Positions 21,323-31,215 of a stretch of 64,000 bases of DNA are shown piece after piece. The DNA is from Anastrepha obliqua (lineage: Eukaryota > Arthropoda > Insecta > Diptera > Tephritidae). The notes beneath the pieces were generated by a model. That model made no database searches, was not told where the DNA came from, and saw nothing but the letters and a program-made list of their open reading frames with translations. Numbering within the stretch: the stretch's first letter is position 1; each line of letters begins with the position of its first letter. The translations under genes and the position numbers were made by a program. Location: positions 1,242,501-1,306,500 of the forward strand of contig NW_026562179.1 in the NCBI RefSeq assembly GCF_027943255.1. The letters run 5' to 3'.

Positions 21323-21649
21323 TATATAATAACACATCTTTCACCTCACTAAAATGGCACATTCTTCTTACTGAGATTTTCTTTCTTTGCTGTTGTTGAA
21401 CAAGTTTTAGTTCTTATATACCGTTTACTATAGCTTTTCGTTCACAAATTTCACAAACAGACGTATCGGTCCGGTCCACTTGGTTTCGTGGAGTAACTAA
21501 GTTTATACACAAATGTGTGATATTTTTTGTTTAAGTTAAAAAATCAATAAATTAATGTGGGGGTGGAATGAGAAAGTGATGCGAACAATATAGCCACTCC
21601 TCCCCAATTAGCAACACCTACCCACTATCCAAGACTTGATGTTCTGGAC
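21323..21649. other. AT-rich flank without features
   Basis: Nothing recognised. It contains an AT-rich spacer up to the 5' UTR-like GC-richer sequence of the next LINE. Confidence 0.4.
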
Positions 21650-24150
21650 TTGGTACTCCCTGCTTAAGCTAACGAGACTCTGTCGACCGGTGACAAGGCG
21701 GTATAACCTTGTCAGCACTTTAAGCTAAGGTGTTGAGGTACCCGTGCCGAGAGCTGCACGGTATACCGGCTCTGTCGCGGCGGACCACCCCTTCCGTGCC
21801 TACTCCCGCGACCTAAAAGCGAATGAAATTTAAATTAAGGAAAGATAAAGAAAAGGAAGTAAAAGAAAAAACCGAGAGTGTGCCAAATATTGCAAAGAAT
21901 GAACAGGCGGGTAAATCACACGAGCGGGACATCGAGGATCATGCTTGGTGCGAGGCCGCGACCGCAGCTAAACTTAACCAGCCATAAGAGCAACCCCATC
22001 AACAGCCTAAATCGGCATGCAGCTCCGCTAAGCGTAACCGTTCACAGCATGTGAGTGGACGCGAAGCCAAGAAGAGCAAATACTCCTCAGCCCAGGGGGT
22101 TGAGGGTCTTTCAACCAGTGCAGCAGCCACGGCCGCAAGAGCGGCTTACAGTGAGGTGGCCAGGGATCATCTCCAAGTTGACCTCGTGGGCGCAAAAACC
22201 AATAGTGAAAGGGTGGTGTTGCCCCTTTGGGATGCTATAGAGGGGCGGCTATCTAGTATGGTCGTCAGATACCTCATAGACAATAAAGGACTAGCACCTG
22301 TCTTCGACTCGGGTGAAATCTGTCGAGATTGTCGGGTAATAAAATGTGCCAATCAGTTCTCGAAGGAGTTTCTGGAGAGGAGCCTTGCTGCGGTTAGAAG
22401 AAAGAGAGCTTCCTGATCAGCTGCGACGTTAATGCCAAACACAACATTTGGGACAGCAGCGTGATCAACGAACGAGGTGAGTATCTATTTGATTTTATAA
22501 TTAGCCGTAATTTACTCCTCTGGAACTAGGGCAACACCGTAACTTTTGATTTTGCAGCATAGGAAACATCATGAGGCTGGGAGGAAGTTCTTTACATTTC
22601 TCTCTCGACAAACTCTTCTACCGTTAAGGTCACAAAAGAACTTTTTTTCCGATCACAGGCTGATCCTTTTCAAAATCGATTTCGTTCGGGAAACCTTTCC
22701 ACCCTGCAGGAACCCCAAAAGAACTGACTAGTCTGTTTTCTCTGCCATTAAGTCCGGCAGAAGCGACTCGCGGTTTCCCTGACAACTGTCCTGCCCGTCA
22801 ACAGAATAAACTGGACAATCGATAGCTTTTCTCCTTTCAAACCTCCAGTTATCGATCGTATCATGCCAGTGCTGCTTCAGAAGACTAAAACCATGGTAGC
22901 TCCCGTCCTTCAAGCTATCTTTTTGGGGTGTATCTCGTTACACTATGTTCCTGCTAGCTGAAATAGAACCAAGGTGGTCTTCATCCTAAGACAGGAGGGA
23001 CCACGTCTTGGCCAAGGACTTCAGACCCATAAGTCTTACCTCCTTTATTCTACATTCGAGAGCACTTTGGAACTAAACTATCTCCACTTCAACACGCTTA
23101 CCTGAAAGAAAAATCTATCGAAACAGCCTTACATGAGGTTGTAGGGACTATAGAGAAATCTCTGGAGGGAAAACAATCCACTTATGTGGCCCTTATAGCC
23201 ATAGAGGGCGGCTTTAATAATGTTACCGCTGAGTCAATTGTCACTGCTCTAAATAGGCTAGGGGTAGAAAAACCTATCTACCTCTGGATCTCGTCCTCGC
23301 TTGGTGGTAGGGAAATAAATGCTGCGACAGAAAGGGCTAGAACCATTAGGTTCGTATATAGGGGTACACCGCAGAGCGGCGTCGTCTCGCCTGTTCTTTA
23401 GCTAGTAGCTATTGACGAAACCTTAACTCGTTTAAACAGGGGTAGAGTAAAGGTGGTAGCATATGCCGATAACTTGGTCCTAATGGTTTCAAGACCCTTC
23501 CCATCAGTAATGGCTGAAATTTTGGAAGGCGCATTCTACGAGTGTCCGAGTCAACTCTGACAAACTGGGGTTGATGCTATTTACCAGGAAATAAAAGCCT
23601 CCCCCTTTTAAGCTTCCAAGACTAAAGAACCAGCGTCTTACACTCTCATCGGAAGTCAAGTATCTTGGTATAATACTTGACTCCAAGCTCCATCGGAAGC
23701 TGCACATAGAAAATCGAGTAGAGAAAGTCAGTATAGCTTTCTACGCCTGTAAATCTATGTTAGGCAAAATATGGTGTCTCAACCACGTGTCGTACTCTGG
23801 ATGTACAACTTAGTGGTTCTGTAAAATTTTGACATATGGTAGCCTATTTTTGTGGGCAACTCTTCAGAAGGGCTACAACACCACTAAATTGGAGAGATAC
23901 ATGTGTGGGCATAACTGGTGCATGTAGAACATGTCCCACCGCTAACCTCAACGTCATTCTGCACTTACTTCCCGTGGATCCTCAAGTTAAATCCATTGCT
24001 GCTCAGAGCGCTATTAGGTTGAAGGAGATTGGCCTCTGGAGGCCACTTCCTGTAGGATATGGGAGCATCTTGAAGCAGATCTTTCCTTCCTTCTCTGTAT
24101 TTCGTACAGATCTCTCCATCCGCAAACTGGGTTTTAAGGGATGTTCTAGA
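21650..24150 (+). mobile_element. RNase H-type LINE (R1/LOA/I group), copy 4, internally deleted
   Basis: Plus-strand element starting with a GC-rich 5' UTR-like region, then ORF1 (22027-22416). ORF1 is joined directly to late endonuclease sequence (SCDVNAKHNIWDSSVINERGE, about 22420), which implies a deletion of the ORF1 end and most of the endonuclease. RT pieces follow: VAYADN (motif C, YADN at 23462-23473 in place of YADD), SSEVKYLGIILDSKLHRK (about 23650), MCVGITGACRTCPTANLNVIL (about 23905) and thumb to about 24145. RNase H is missing; RTE sequence begins next. Confidence 0.75.
22027..22416 (+). pseudogene. LINE ORF1 (gag-like) fragment
   Basis: Open frame with a basic, Ala/Ser-rich N-part and the block YSEVARDHLQVDLV, LWDAIEGRLSSMV and RVIKCANQFSKEFLE. 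It matches ORF1 of copy 6 on the minus strand (FSEVARNHLQMALV, IEARLSRIAV, VIKCVDQFSLHFL). The role in this family is presumably RNA binding. It is truncated by the deletion into the endonuclease. Confidence 0.65.
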
Positions 24151-24231
24151 GCTATCTTTTCGAGCAGGCTAGATTGAAAGGAGGGGGAGTCGGCACGGAT
24201 ATAGGTACCTCTGTTTCTACTGACGAGTCTG

Positions 24232-24679
24232 TGTCGATTCTCCTTTCATGGGTCTTTTCCAAGATTTGGCGTATTGTGAATATTTTGTCGATGGTAGACT
24301 TTCCTGGTTTGAAGCCACACTGATAAGGTCCAATCAGTTGGTTGACGGTGGGCTTCAGACTTTCACACAATACACTCGCTAGAACCTTATAGGCGATATT
24401 TAGAAGACTAATCCCGCGGTAATTGGCACAAATTGCAGGATCGCCCTTCTTATGGATTGGGCAGAGCACACTTAAATTCCAATCGGTAGGCATGCTTTCA
24501 TCCGACCATATTCTGCATAGGAGCTGATGCATGCACCTTACCAGCTCCTCGCCGCCATGTTTGAATAGCTCAGCCGGCAGTCCGTCGGCGCCTGCGGCTT
24601 TGTTGTTCTTTAGCCGCGTTATCGCTATTCTCACCTCGTCATGGTCGGGTAGCGGAACGTCAATTCCGTTCTGTGACAT
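24232..24679 (-). pseudogene. RTE reverse transcriptase, N-terminal half
   Basis: Open minus-strand segment: DEVRIAITRLKNNKAAGADG (fingers), LFKHGGEELV, WSDESMPTDWNLSVLCPIHKK, NYRGISLLNIAYKVLA and YQCGFKPGKSTIDKIFTIRQIL. These are hallmark RTE-clade phrases. The palm with the YADD box is absent because the element stops near 24232; the following minus-strand residues are unrelated. Confidence 0.88.
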
Positions 24680-25320
24680 GCGCAGCTGTCACTGTTTAAC
24701 AGGTTCGAGAGGTGTTCCCTCCATAATTTAAGATTGCTCTGTACGTCAGTCACCAGTTCGCCGTCTTTGTTCTTACAGGAAAACGCCCCGGTCTTAAATC
24801 CTTCTGTAAGCCGCCGAACTTTCTGGTAGAATTTTCGGGCGTTGTTCCTGTTGGCCAGCATCTCAAGCTCTTCGCACTCATGTATTTCGGCCTCTCGTTT
24901 CTTCTGTCGGATAATACGTCTCTCTTCCTTTTTCAGCTCTCTGTAGCGATCCCACATGGCTCGCGTCGCGCCCGATCGCAGGGTAGCTCTATAGGCGGTA
25001 TCCTTTCTTTCTGCGGCAGCATGACATTCCTCGTCGTACCAATTGTTTTTTCGGGCTCGCCGGAATCCGATTTCTTCTGCGGCGGCGGTACGTAGGGAAC
25101 GAGAAATATTGCTCGTGGATGCCGGTTTGTTGGGCAGTGCTCTCTGAGAGCAGGAATGAGAGTCGAGTGGCGAATCATCTGGCTGTCTGTTGTGGTTGCA
25201 GCTTTTCGATGTCGAACATTCTTTGCGTAGATGTACGTTTTTTTGCTGCACAGAGGCGGGTGCGCAGTTTAGCTGCAACAAGGTAATGATCCGAGTCAAT
25301 GAGGGTCTTCGGATCGTACG
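24680..25320 (-). pseudogene. RTE endonuclease-RT linker
   Basis: Minus-strand linker in the RTE frame: AAAEEIGFRRARKNNWYDEECH (about 25050), Arg/Glu-rich RELKKEERRIIRQKKREAE (about 24930), RNNARKFYQKVRRLTEGFK (about 24830), VTDVQSNLKLWREHLSNLLN (about 24735). A frame change near 25110-25140 breaks it from upstream sequence. Confidence 0.8.
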
Positions 25321-25325
25321 TACAT

Positions 25326-26010
25326 CTAATACACTAGACGCGTTTCTTCATCTATCACAACATGATCAATCTGGTTTCGTGTTTTTCGATCAGGGGACAG
25401 CCAGGTAGCTTGGTGGATTTTTTTATGCTGGAATCTGGTGCTGCAGACTACTATGTTTTGGGCCCCGGCGAAGTTGATCAGCCTCTGTCCGTTACCGGAT
25501 GTTTCGTTGTGCAGGCTGATTTTTCCGACTGTGGGACCAAAAATTCCCTCCTTGCCCACTCTGGCGTTGAAGTCACCAAGCACCATTTTTATGTCGTGGC
25601 GGGGGCAGTGCTCATACGAACGTTCCAAGCGCTCATAGAAGGAATCTTTGGTCGCATCGTCCTTCTCTTCCGTCGGGGCGTGGGCGCAAATAAGCGATAT
25701 GTTAAAAAAACGGCCTTTGATGCGGATTATTGCGAGAAGCTCGTCCACCGGAGTGAACGACAGTACTTGGCGACGAAGTCTCTTTCCCACAACGAATCCG
25801 ACACCGAATTTGCGCTCCTTTACATGGCAGCTGTAATAGACGTCGCAAGATCCTATGGTTTTCTTGTCTTGCCCCGTCCATCGCATCTCTTGGATGGCAG
25901 TGATGTCTGCCTTTACCTTACGAGGACTTCAACCAGCCGGGCAGAGGCACCTTCCCCATTAAGGGACCGGACATTCCAGGTGCATGCCCTCAAATCGTAG
26001 TGCTTATTTC
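25326..26010 (-). pseudogene. RTE apurinic-type endonuclease
   Basis: Minus-strand AP-endonuclease domain: MRWTGQDKKTIGSCDVYYS near 25880, LICAHAPTEEKDD, MVLGDFNARVG (catalytic Asp/Asn), and RNQIDHVVID near the end (Asp-His pair). One 186-codon open segment. Just upstream LNGEGASARLVEVL and KADITAIQE lie in other frames (about 25900-25960), so the N-terminal catalytic Glu region is frame-shifted. Confidence 0.85.
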
Positions 26011-26215
26011 GTTTGCGGGGGTCGTCATTAATGTTGGAAGTTCTCATCCGAGGCTTTGTTACTGTTTTCATTGGGGGAGCTTTTTAAGTGGCGGGTTCCA
26101 AACCCAGCGCACAACCAACTATGCTGGGATGCTTCGCCTTCTCACGTTAGCTCACTCCTGAACGGGTGTTCGGAAGCTACCCAGAGGATATGTGAGCTAA
26201 TCCCGGACGTTGTGA
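26011..26215 (-). promoter_or_regulatory. RTE 5' UTR / internal promoter region
   Basis: GC-richer minus-strand leader with GAGTGAGCTAACGTGAGAAG and GCGCTGGGTTTGGAACCCGC, immediately before the endonuclease. It resembles the 5' leaders attached to RTE elements in tephritid flies, as far as I can recall that family; promoter activity is inferred from position only. Confidence 0.5.
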
Positions 26216-26700
26216 GCTGCTTGAACCATATGTAGAAGAATCGTCCTGGCCACTCCCAAGTGAATGGCGTTCAGTAACTTTCCCCACTTGCGTAGACTTC
26301 TACACATGGAACCATCCTCCATTTCCAACAAGTAGGGACAATAAATTACTCCAGTAATAATTTCTAAGGACTTGAGTCTTATAAGCATGAGACGACCAGA
26401 ATATGATGGCATTGGACCAATAAAATTCAGAGACCGAAGGGCGTATTTGAGAAATTTTGTTTGCAAACGTTCGATTCTATTGATAGCTTGCTGACTACAA
26501 GGTCTCCAAACAAAAACAGCATATTCTAAATGAGACCTAACAAAAGATGTATAGAATAACTTAATGGTATCGAGATCAGAGAACTTAGTGGCTTGAGGAA
26601 GACCAACATCGAGAAACATTTTGAAGTTATCCAGTGGCTCAATAAAGAATTGGGACATACATGCATGCAGCTTCAAATTCAAAATTTTTGTACGAAATGC
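26216..26700 (-). pseudogene. CR1-like LINE RT thumb fragment
   Basis: Minus-strand segment LDTIKLFYTSFVRSHLEYAV, FVWRPCSQQAINRIERLQTKF, YALRSLNFIGPMPSYSGR and LMLIRLKSLEI, which matches phrase for phrase the CR1-like copy at 44338-45375 (YALRSLNFTDPIPSYKSR). It could be the 3' continuation of the same-orientation CR1-like copy that stops at 31216, displaced by insertions. It is cut by RTE 5' UTR at 26215. Confidence 0.78.
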
Positions 26701-27198
26701 AAGTTAAATATATTTTGAAGTGAAACTTCTTTACGTCCGTCAGAGTATAATTTCAAGGTCGCGACACACGAGCTGGCGTTATGAAAAACCGTCACGAAAT
26801 GTATAAGCCTACGGCATACAAGCTATTATCTTTCTCCGCTTTGTGCGGTGCTTCGTAGTCTCCCCACTCTGTAGATACGTATTACAGAGTATACACAGAT
26901 AATATACACTATTACGAGTACTTTGCCGTATACTGCATCCTCCGGCTTATGTCATATGGTGAAATCCGTATACATAGGGATTACAGGGGCGAGGAGACGC
27001 AGTCGTCTAGACACGTAGAAAACGACGGGGATTTTTGTAGTCCACGTGTTCATAAAAATTATTATTATTATTATTAAATAATATTTAATATTTAAATATA
27101 TATTCAGTGAAAGTGAAGTTAAAATTGGCAAATTCATTTCCAGTTAGATCAGGTATGTATTGATAAATTTTTATAAATATACTATGTCAAATTTAGTA
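26701..27198. other. Non-coding stretch with hairpin and ATT microsatellite
   Basis: No coding match. It contains TTTGAAGTGAAACTTCTT at 26715-26732 (an inverted copy occurs at 29783-29800) and an (ATT)n run near 27058-27075, directly before the Tc1 element. Confidence 0.5.
26715..26732 (+). repeat. 18-bp hairpin-forming repeat, inverted copy at 29783
   Basis: TTTGAAGTGAAACTTCTT here and its exact reverse complement at 29783-29800. Each copy contains the small palindrome GAAGT-GAA-ACTTC. The pair flanks about 3 kb that includes the Tc1 element and a basic ORF remnant, so they may be ends of one older element into which Tc1 jumped. Confidence 0.6.
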
Positions 27199-27200
27199 TA

Positions 27201-28808
27201 CAGTTAGTAACAGAAGTAAGTATACACCGGATACGTTTTCAATTTTCCCCCAATCGATTCCTTCAAACAACCTAAGTTATAATAAAATTGTGTTTTATTT
27301 AGATGAATGAATTACAAAAGTCATATTTAATCCAAATAATGACACAATTTTAAAAAGGAACAAAATTATAGCTTTTTATATTGTATTAAACTTTATAAAT
27401 ATTCATGTGTCAAAAGTAAGTATACAGTTCATCATATTATTAATTTGTGAAATCAAAAACAAAATTAAAATCAAATCTTAGTATGTGGTAGGATAACCAT
27501 TAGACTTTACAATCGCTTTAAGTCGTGATGGCATTGATTTCACCAAGTTTTCAGTTACAGCTGGTGGTATTTTATTCCATTCCTCTTGAAGGACGTTTTT
27601 CAGTTGTTCCTTATTTCTAATCGGATGTTTACGTATTTGCCGCTTTAAATGTTCCTATAAATGTTCGATTGGGTTGGTATCCGGGGACTGTGGCGGTGTA
27701 TTCAGCTGTTTTCGCACATTGTATAACAGCCACTCTCGTACAATGTTGGATGTGTGCTTGGGGTCATTATCCTGCTGGGAGATAAACGTTCCACCAAGGC
27801 CCAATTTCGTAGCGCTTCCTTTTAAATGTTTTTCAAAATATTTAAATAACCATATCGGTCCATAATATTTTCGATAAATACCAAGTTTCCAACCCCGTTC
27901 GCAGCAATACATCCCCAAACCATCACAGAGCCGCCTCCATGTTTCACAGTGCCGGTCATATTGTTTGGATTCAATTCCGCGTTTACTTTTCTCCAAAGTT
28001 TTCACGGCCATCAGATCCACAGATACTGAACTTACAGTCATCAGAAAATACGACTTGGTTCCAAAACGTTTGGTCATATTTTTCATGATCTTTTGCGAAT
28101 GAAATCCGTTTACTCCGATTGACACTACTCAAGAAGGGCTTTTTCCTAACATTGCGCCCATGATAACCAGCACTATGCAAAGCCCGGCGAATAGTTTCGG
28201 TCCTAAACTGTTTTCCAGTCTCATTTTCAACTTCAAAATTCAATTTGGAGGCATTTATTTTGGGGTGTGTCCTGATTTTTCGTACGACTAAGCTTTTTTC
28301 TCTGGGACTTAAGAGCGGCGGACCCTCACAACGCTCTTTATTAGTGGTGCTTCCCGCACTTTTATATTTATTCACAATCTTTCGAGCTGTAGCAAAACTC
28401 CTATCTATCAAACGACCGATTTCTCGCAATTTATTTATGTTGCTTGTGATAGTTTATAATCAGTTTTTTAAAGTATCAGAAAGCTCTTTTCCTTTTGGTG
28501 CCATTACTGAAAATGTCGCAAAAATTATATTAATACAAAACGTACTTCCCTAAATTTTTATACTCACTTTAATTATTTTCTTTTAATAGCTTTAACATTT
28601 TTAATCAATACGTAAAATTAAATGTTATGCTAACTGAACAATCGTTTGCTGTATACTAACTTTTGTGACATAAATTTCGCGCATAGGAAAGCTTATCCGA
28701 CTAGACAATTACCATGTGTAAAATATCTTGATTACGTATTAAGGAAAGCGTTAGCGTCAAACAATTCGATAAATCAGGCTCCTGTATACTTATTTATGTT
28801 ACTAACTG
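27201..28808 (-). mobile_element. Full-length Tc1-type transposon with IR/DR ends
   Basis: A 1608-bp element flanked by TA (27199-27200 and 28809-28810). The 26-bp terminal repeats are CAGTTAGTAACAGAAGTAAG... left and CAGTTAGTAACATAAATAAG... inward from the right, 24 of 26 identical. The word AAGTAAGTATACA recurs exactly 200 bp inside the left end (27414). A related AAGTTAGTATACA lies 133 bp inside the right end (28650), giving paired transposase-binding repeats at each end (IR/DR architecture). One minus-strand transposase gene occupies the middle. Confidence 0.92.
27478..28504 (-). pseudogene. Tc1 DD34E transposase, lightly disrupted
   Basis: About 342 codons long, the usual Tc1 size. Start ATG at 28504 (MAPKGKELSD). 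The N-terminal helix-turn-helix region has a stop near 28435, then REIGRLIDRSFATARKIVN and GPPLLSPREKS. Catalytic triad: FSDDCKF (Asp, about 28050), QQDNDPKHTS (Asp, about 27760) and NPIEH (Glu, about 27662). Exactly 34 residues separate the second Asp from the Glu. Frame changes occur near 28000 and 27840. A TAG at 27655-27657 follows NPIEHL where family members have Trp; beyond it the frame is open for 59 codons to TAA at 27478. All three acidic residues survive. Confidence 0.88.
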
Positions 28809-28810
28809 TA

Positions 28811-28989
28811 TATACGAAGAAATTAAATATCAGTATATTGTGATTATGAAAGATATATCTTACACAGTTCACAGGTACTGTTGAGGAAAAACTGCTGTGC
28901 CTTACTAAACCCGATTTGACATCACTAATTTGAGTATTTGTAAGTATAATTTTGTAATAGTTATATTATTGTATTGGTATTACAATTGT
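28811..28989. other. Tc1 right flank
   Basis: No gene recognised between the Tc1 right TA and the basic ORF remnant. Confidence 0.4.
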
Positions 28990-29580
28990 TATAGACTTCA
29001 ATATGCCAAAAAAGCCTGCTGAGGGCCTCACGTGCACGAGAATACAGAGATCGGAAAAAATTGTTGAAACAAGAAAACCCGTCAGCGCGAATAGCAGCAC
29101 TACGCAATCGAAAATTTAGGGCTCCACAGAAGGCTTTGAGCAATGCAGACGCCACTATCGGAGACGAATCATCATCGACGAATTTCTTTGGGCCAAGTGA
29201 AATACACATAGTCAAACCAGATAATCCACAACCCAGTACCAGCAGAGACGATGGTAACATATTGCATTAATATTTATCACAAACGAGTGGCCAAGCTGAG
29301 CAGGCTCAAGTTCCTGTTGAAAATAGGTAAGAATTATTATCGTTCAAGCCGACGTGCATCAGGTCAATTCACCGCAAAATCCAATGAATTCGACTTCAAC
29401 TACATTAACAGAGACGAAGAAATCAGTCTGTCAGCGGTGTCGTGAATATAGACAGCGAAACAGATGCTGGAAGATGCCAATACTATTGTCGTCCAAACTA
29501 TATTTCAACAATAAAATCAGGCACAACGATAGATGCCGTATTTTCTCGCTATATCGACACAATCGAGTCAAAAACATATA
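28990..29580 (+). pseudogene. Unassigned TE-like coding remnant with repeated basic REYRxRKK-type motif
   Basis: Plus-strand frames show SRAREYRDRKKLLKQENPSA (about 29025) followed by FRAPQKALSNADATIGDESS, and about 360 bp later CQRCREYRQRNRCWKM (about 29430). The two short basic blocks look like repeats of one motif. Similar repeated basic arrays sit at the N-terminus of some insect Helitron-type and other large TE proteins, but no Rep or helicase domain is visible here. Frames are broken. The assignment to Helitron is a weak inference; I do not recognise the gene with confidence. Confidence 0.35.
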
Positions 29581-29584
29581 AATC

Positions 29585-30078
29585 CTATTTCAGTTACCAC
29601 TAACCGATTTTATCCTCTGCTGCTATTGCACCATCAATACAAAATGTACAGTCTATTGAAGCACCGACTAATGTACAAATTTCAGAAATAAATGAATAAT
29701 AATATTATCCACTATTATTGTATGTAATTTTATAAAAATCATTTCAGTCCTCATTAAAATATTCAAATTTAATCCAGAAATTAAGAAGTTTCACTTCAAA
29801 TATGCGCACATAGTGCGGCTGGCCTTTTTGTTTTTTTATTTTTATATCTTCCTTTTTGGTATTCAAATAGGATTTTAAAAATAGTAATAGCAGCATTCCC
29901 AAAATTGGTGTTAAAAAGAAGTCAGACATCTGGCATTATTGCGATTGTTTGGCACGTTAAAACGGGGAATCTCACATTTAATTTTCTCTCGGTAGAACAG
30001 TGCAAAGAGAGAACCAAACGTAATAAACTAAAATAAAATTTAGCCGTGTTTTGTTGAATAAAAGTGCAAATTATAAAC
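29585..30078. other. AT-rich spacer, 5' side of the second Tc1
   Basis: Contains the inverted 18-mer at 29783-29800. The left terminal repeat expected for the second Tc1 element is not found, so that element is probably 5' truncated here. Confidence 0.45.
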
Positions 30079-30942
30079 ATGGGTAAGCAGCGGGGACAAA
30101 GTTCAATTCAAATCAAAAATCGAGACGACCAAAACTGTTTTCAGATGCAGATAAACGGTGAATAGTGCTACAAATTGATAAAAATCCAAATTTGAGCGCT
30201 CCTAAGCTCGCAACAGAAGTCGCCCAACCCCTCAATATTAATTGCAACCCCGAAAGTATACGTATAGTGTTACGAAAGAATAATTATAATGGAAGAGTTG
30301 CACGAAAAAAGCCTTTCATCAACGAGATTAACCGACACAAGAGAATAAAATTCGCAAAGTGTCATGGGGATAAGGATTTGGAGTTCTAGAAGCACATTTT
30401 ATTTGCAGATGAAAGTAAATTTAACATATTTAGGTCAGATGTACAATCATATGTGTGGAGAAAACCTAATGAAGAGTTGCTGGAAAAAAACCTATGTCCG
30501 ACAGTGAAACATGGGGGTGGATCGGTAATGTTATGGGGTTGTATGTCCGCTGCTGATATTGGGTATTTGTGCTTCATAAACGGAAATATGGACCACAAAC
30601 AATACCTAAGAATTATGAAAGGGAATTTGGTCCAAAGTGCTGAAAAGTTGGCAGTTCAGTACAATTTCCAGTACTATCAAGACAATGAACTGAAGCATAA
30701 GGCACTTTATGTCCTTCTATGGCTTATGTATACCTACCCTAAAGTACTTGAAACACCTCCACAATCTCCAGACATCAATGTAATTGAACATTTCTTCTTA
30801 TTAGAAGCAAGAAAGACCTAGAAGTTGCTATTAAAGAGGAGTGGGGGAAAATAGTTCCTTTAACATGCAAGATGTTGGTCGAATCCATTCCAAGATGACT
30901 GAATGCTGTAAAAAAATAAAGGCTTGCCGACTAAATACTAAT
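30079..30942 (+). pseudogene. Tc1 DD34E transposase remnant (second lineage)
   Basis: Starts MGKQRGQSS, then appears deleted in the first DNA-binding helix region before RRPKLFSDADK. Main frame LSAPKLATEVAQ, RKKPFINEINRHKRIKFA, stop TAG at 30387-30389 where family members have Trp, then FADESKFNIF (Asp), VKHGGGSVMLWGCMS, YYQDNELKHKA (Asp) and SPDINVIEHF (Glu), with exactly 34 residues between the second Asp and the Glu. A frame change near 30800 leads to the C-terminus KGLPTKY with TAA ending at 30942. Confidence 0.85.
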
Positions 30943-31213
30943 CATATTCTTTTTTCTTAAATATTATTTGTATAACTCTACTTCATATAAATGACCGAGT
31001 TGTTTTTTGTCATGTATTTTGCTAAGTTTTTATTTTTGTATTTTCTATGTATGAATGAGTTGAAGTTTGTTTATGTTTTTTGTAGTTTTGGAAAATACGC
31101 TTGAAGAACGAAAATAAATGTGACACATGAACGCAATATATTTGCATTTTAATATATATTTTTAGTTTTAAAACCATATCAGTCGGGTGTCCGAGTTCTT
31201 TATTGAGCCACTG
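30079..31213 (+). mobile_element. Second Tc1-type transposon, 5' truncated
   Basis: A different Tc1 lineage from the one at 27201. The right tip reads inward CAGTGGCTCAATAAAGAACTCGG and is followed by TA at 31214-31215, inside a CR1-like LINE. No matching left tip is present. The internal transposase is on the plus strand. Confidence 0.75.
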
Positions 31214-31215
31214 TA

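Larger units (their letters stand above)
24232..26215 (-). mobile_element. RTE-clade LINE, 3' truncated, 5' UTR present
   Basis: Minus-strand RTE element with 5' UTR, AP-endonuclease, linker and the first half of RT. It ends abruptly inside RT (THERRIDT), just before motif A, so it lost its 3' half by deletion rather than by normal 5' truncation. There are at least three frame disruptions. RTE elements encode one polyprotein and use short repeats as 3' tails; none is present here. Confidence 0.85.

Noticed and set aside
21600..22416. Host gene start suggested by GC-rich leader and open frame
   Set aside because: The frame shares phrases with LINE ORF1 on the minus strand at 52624-53610, so it is LINE ORF1.
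25362..26000. 212-codon plus-strand open frame
   Set aside because: Antisense shadow of the RTE endonuclease, which has clear catalytic motifs on the minus strand.
27655..28125. Separate second gene inside the Tc1 element
   Set aside because: It is the same transposase in a shifted frame; correct-frame phrases run across both segments.
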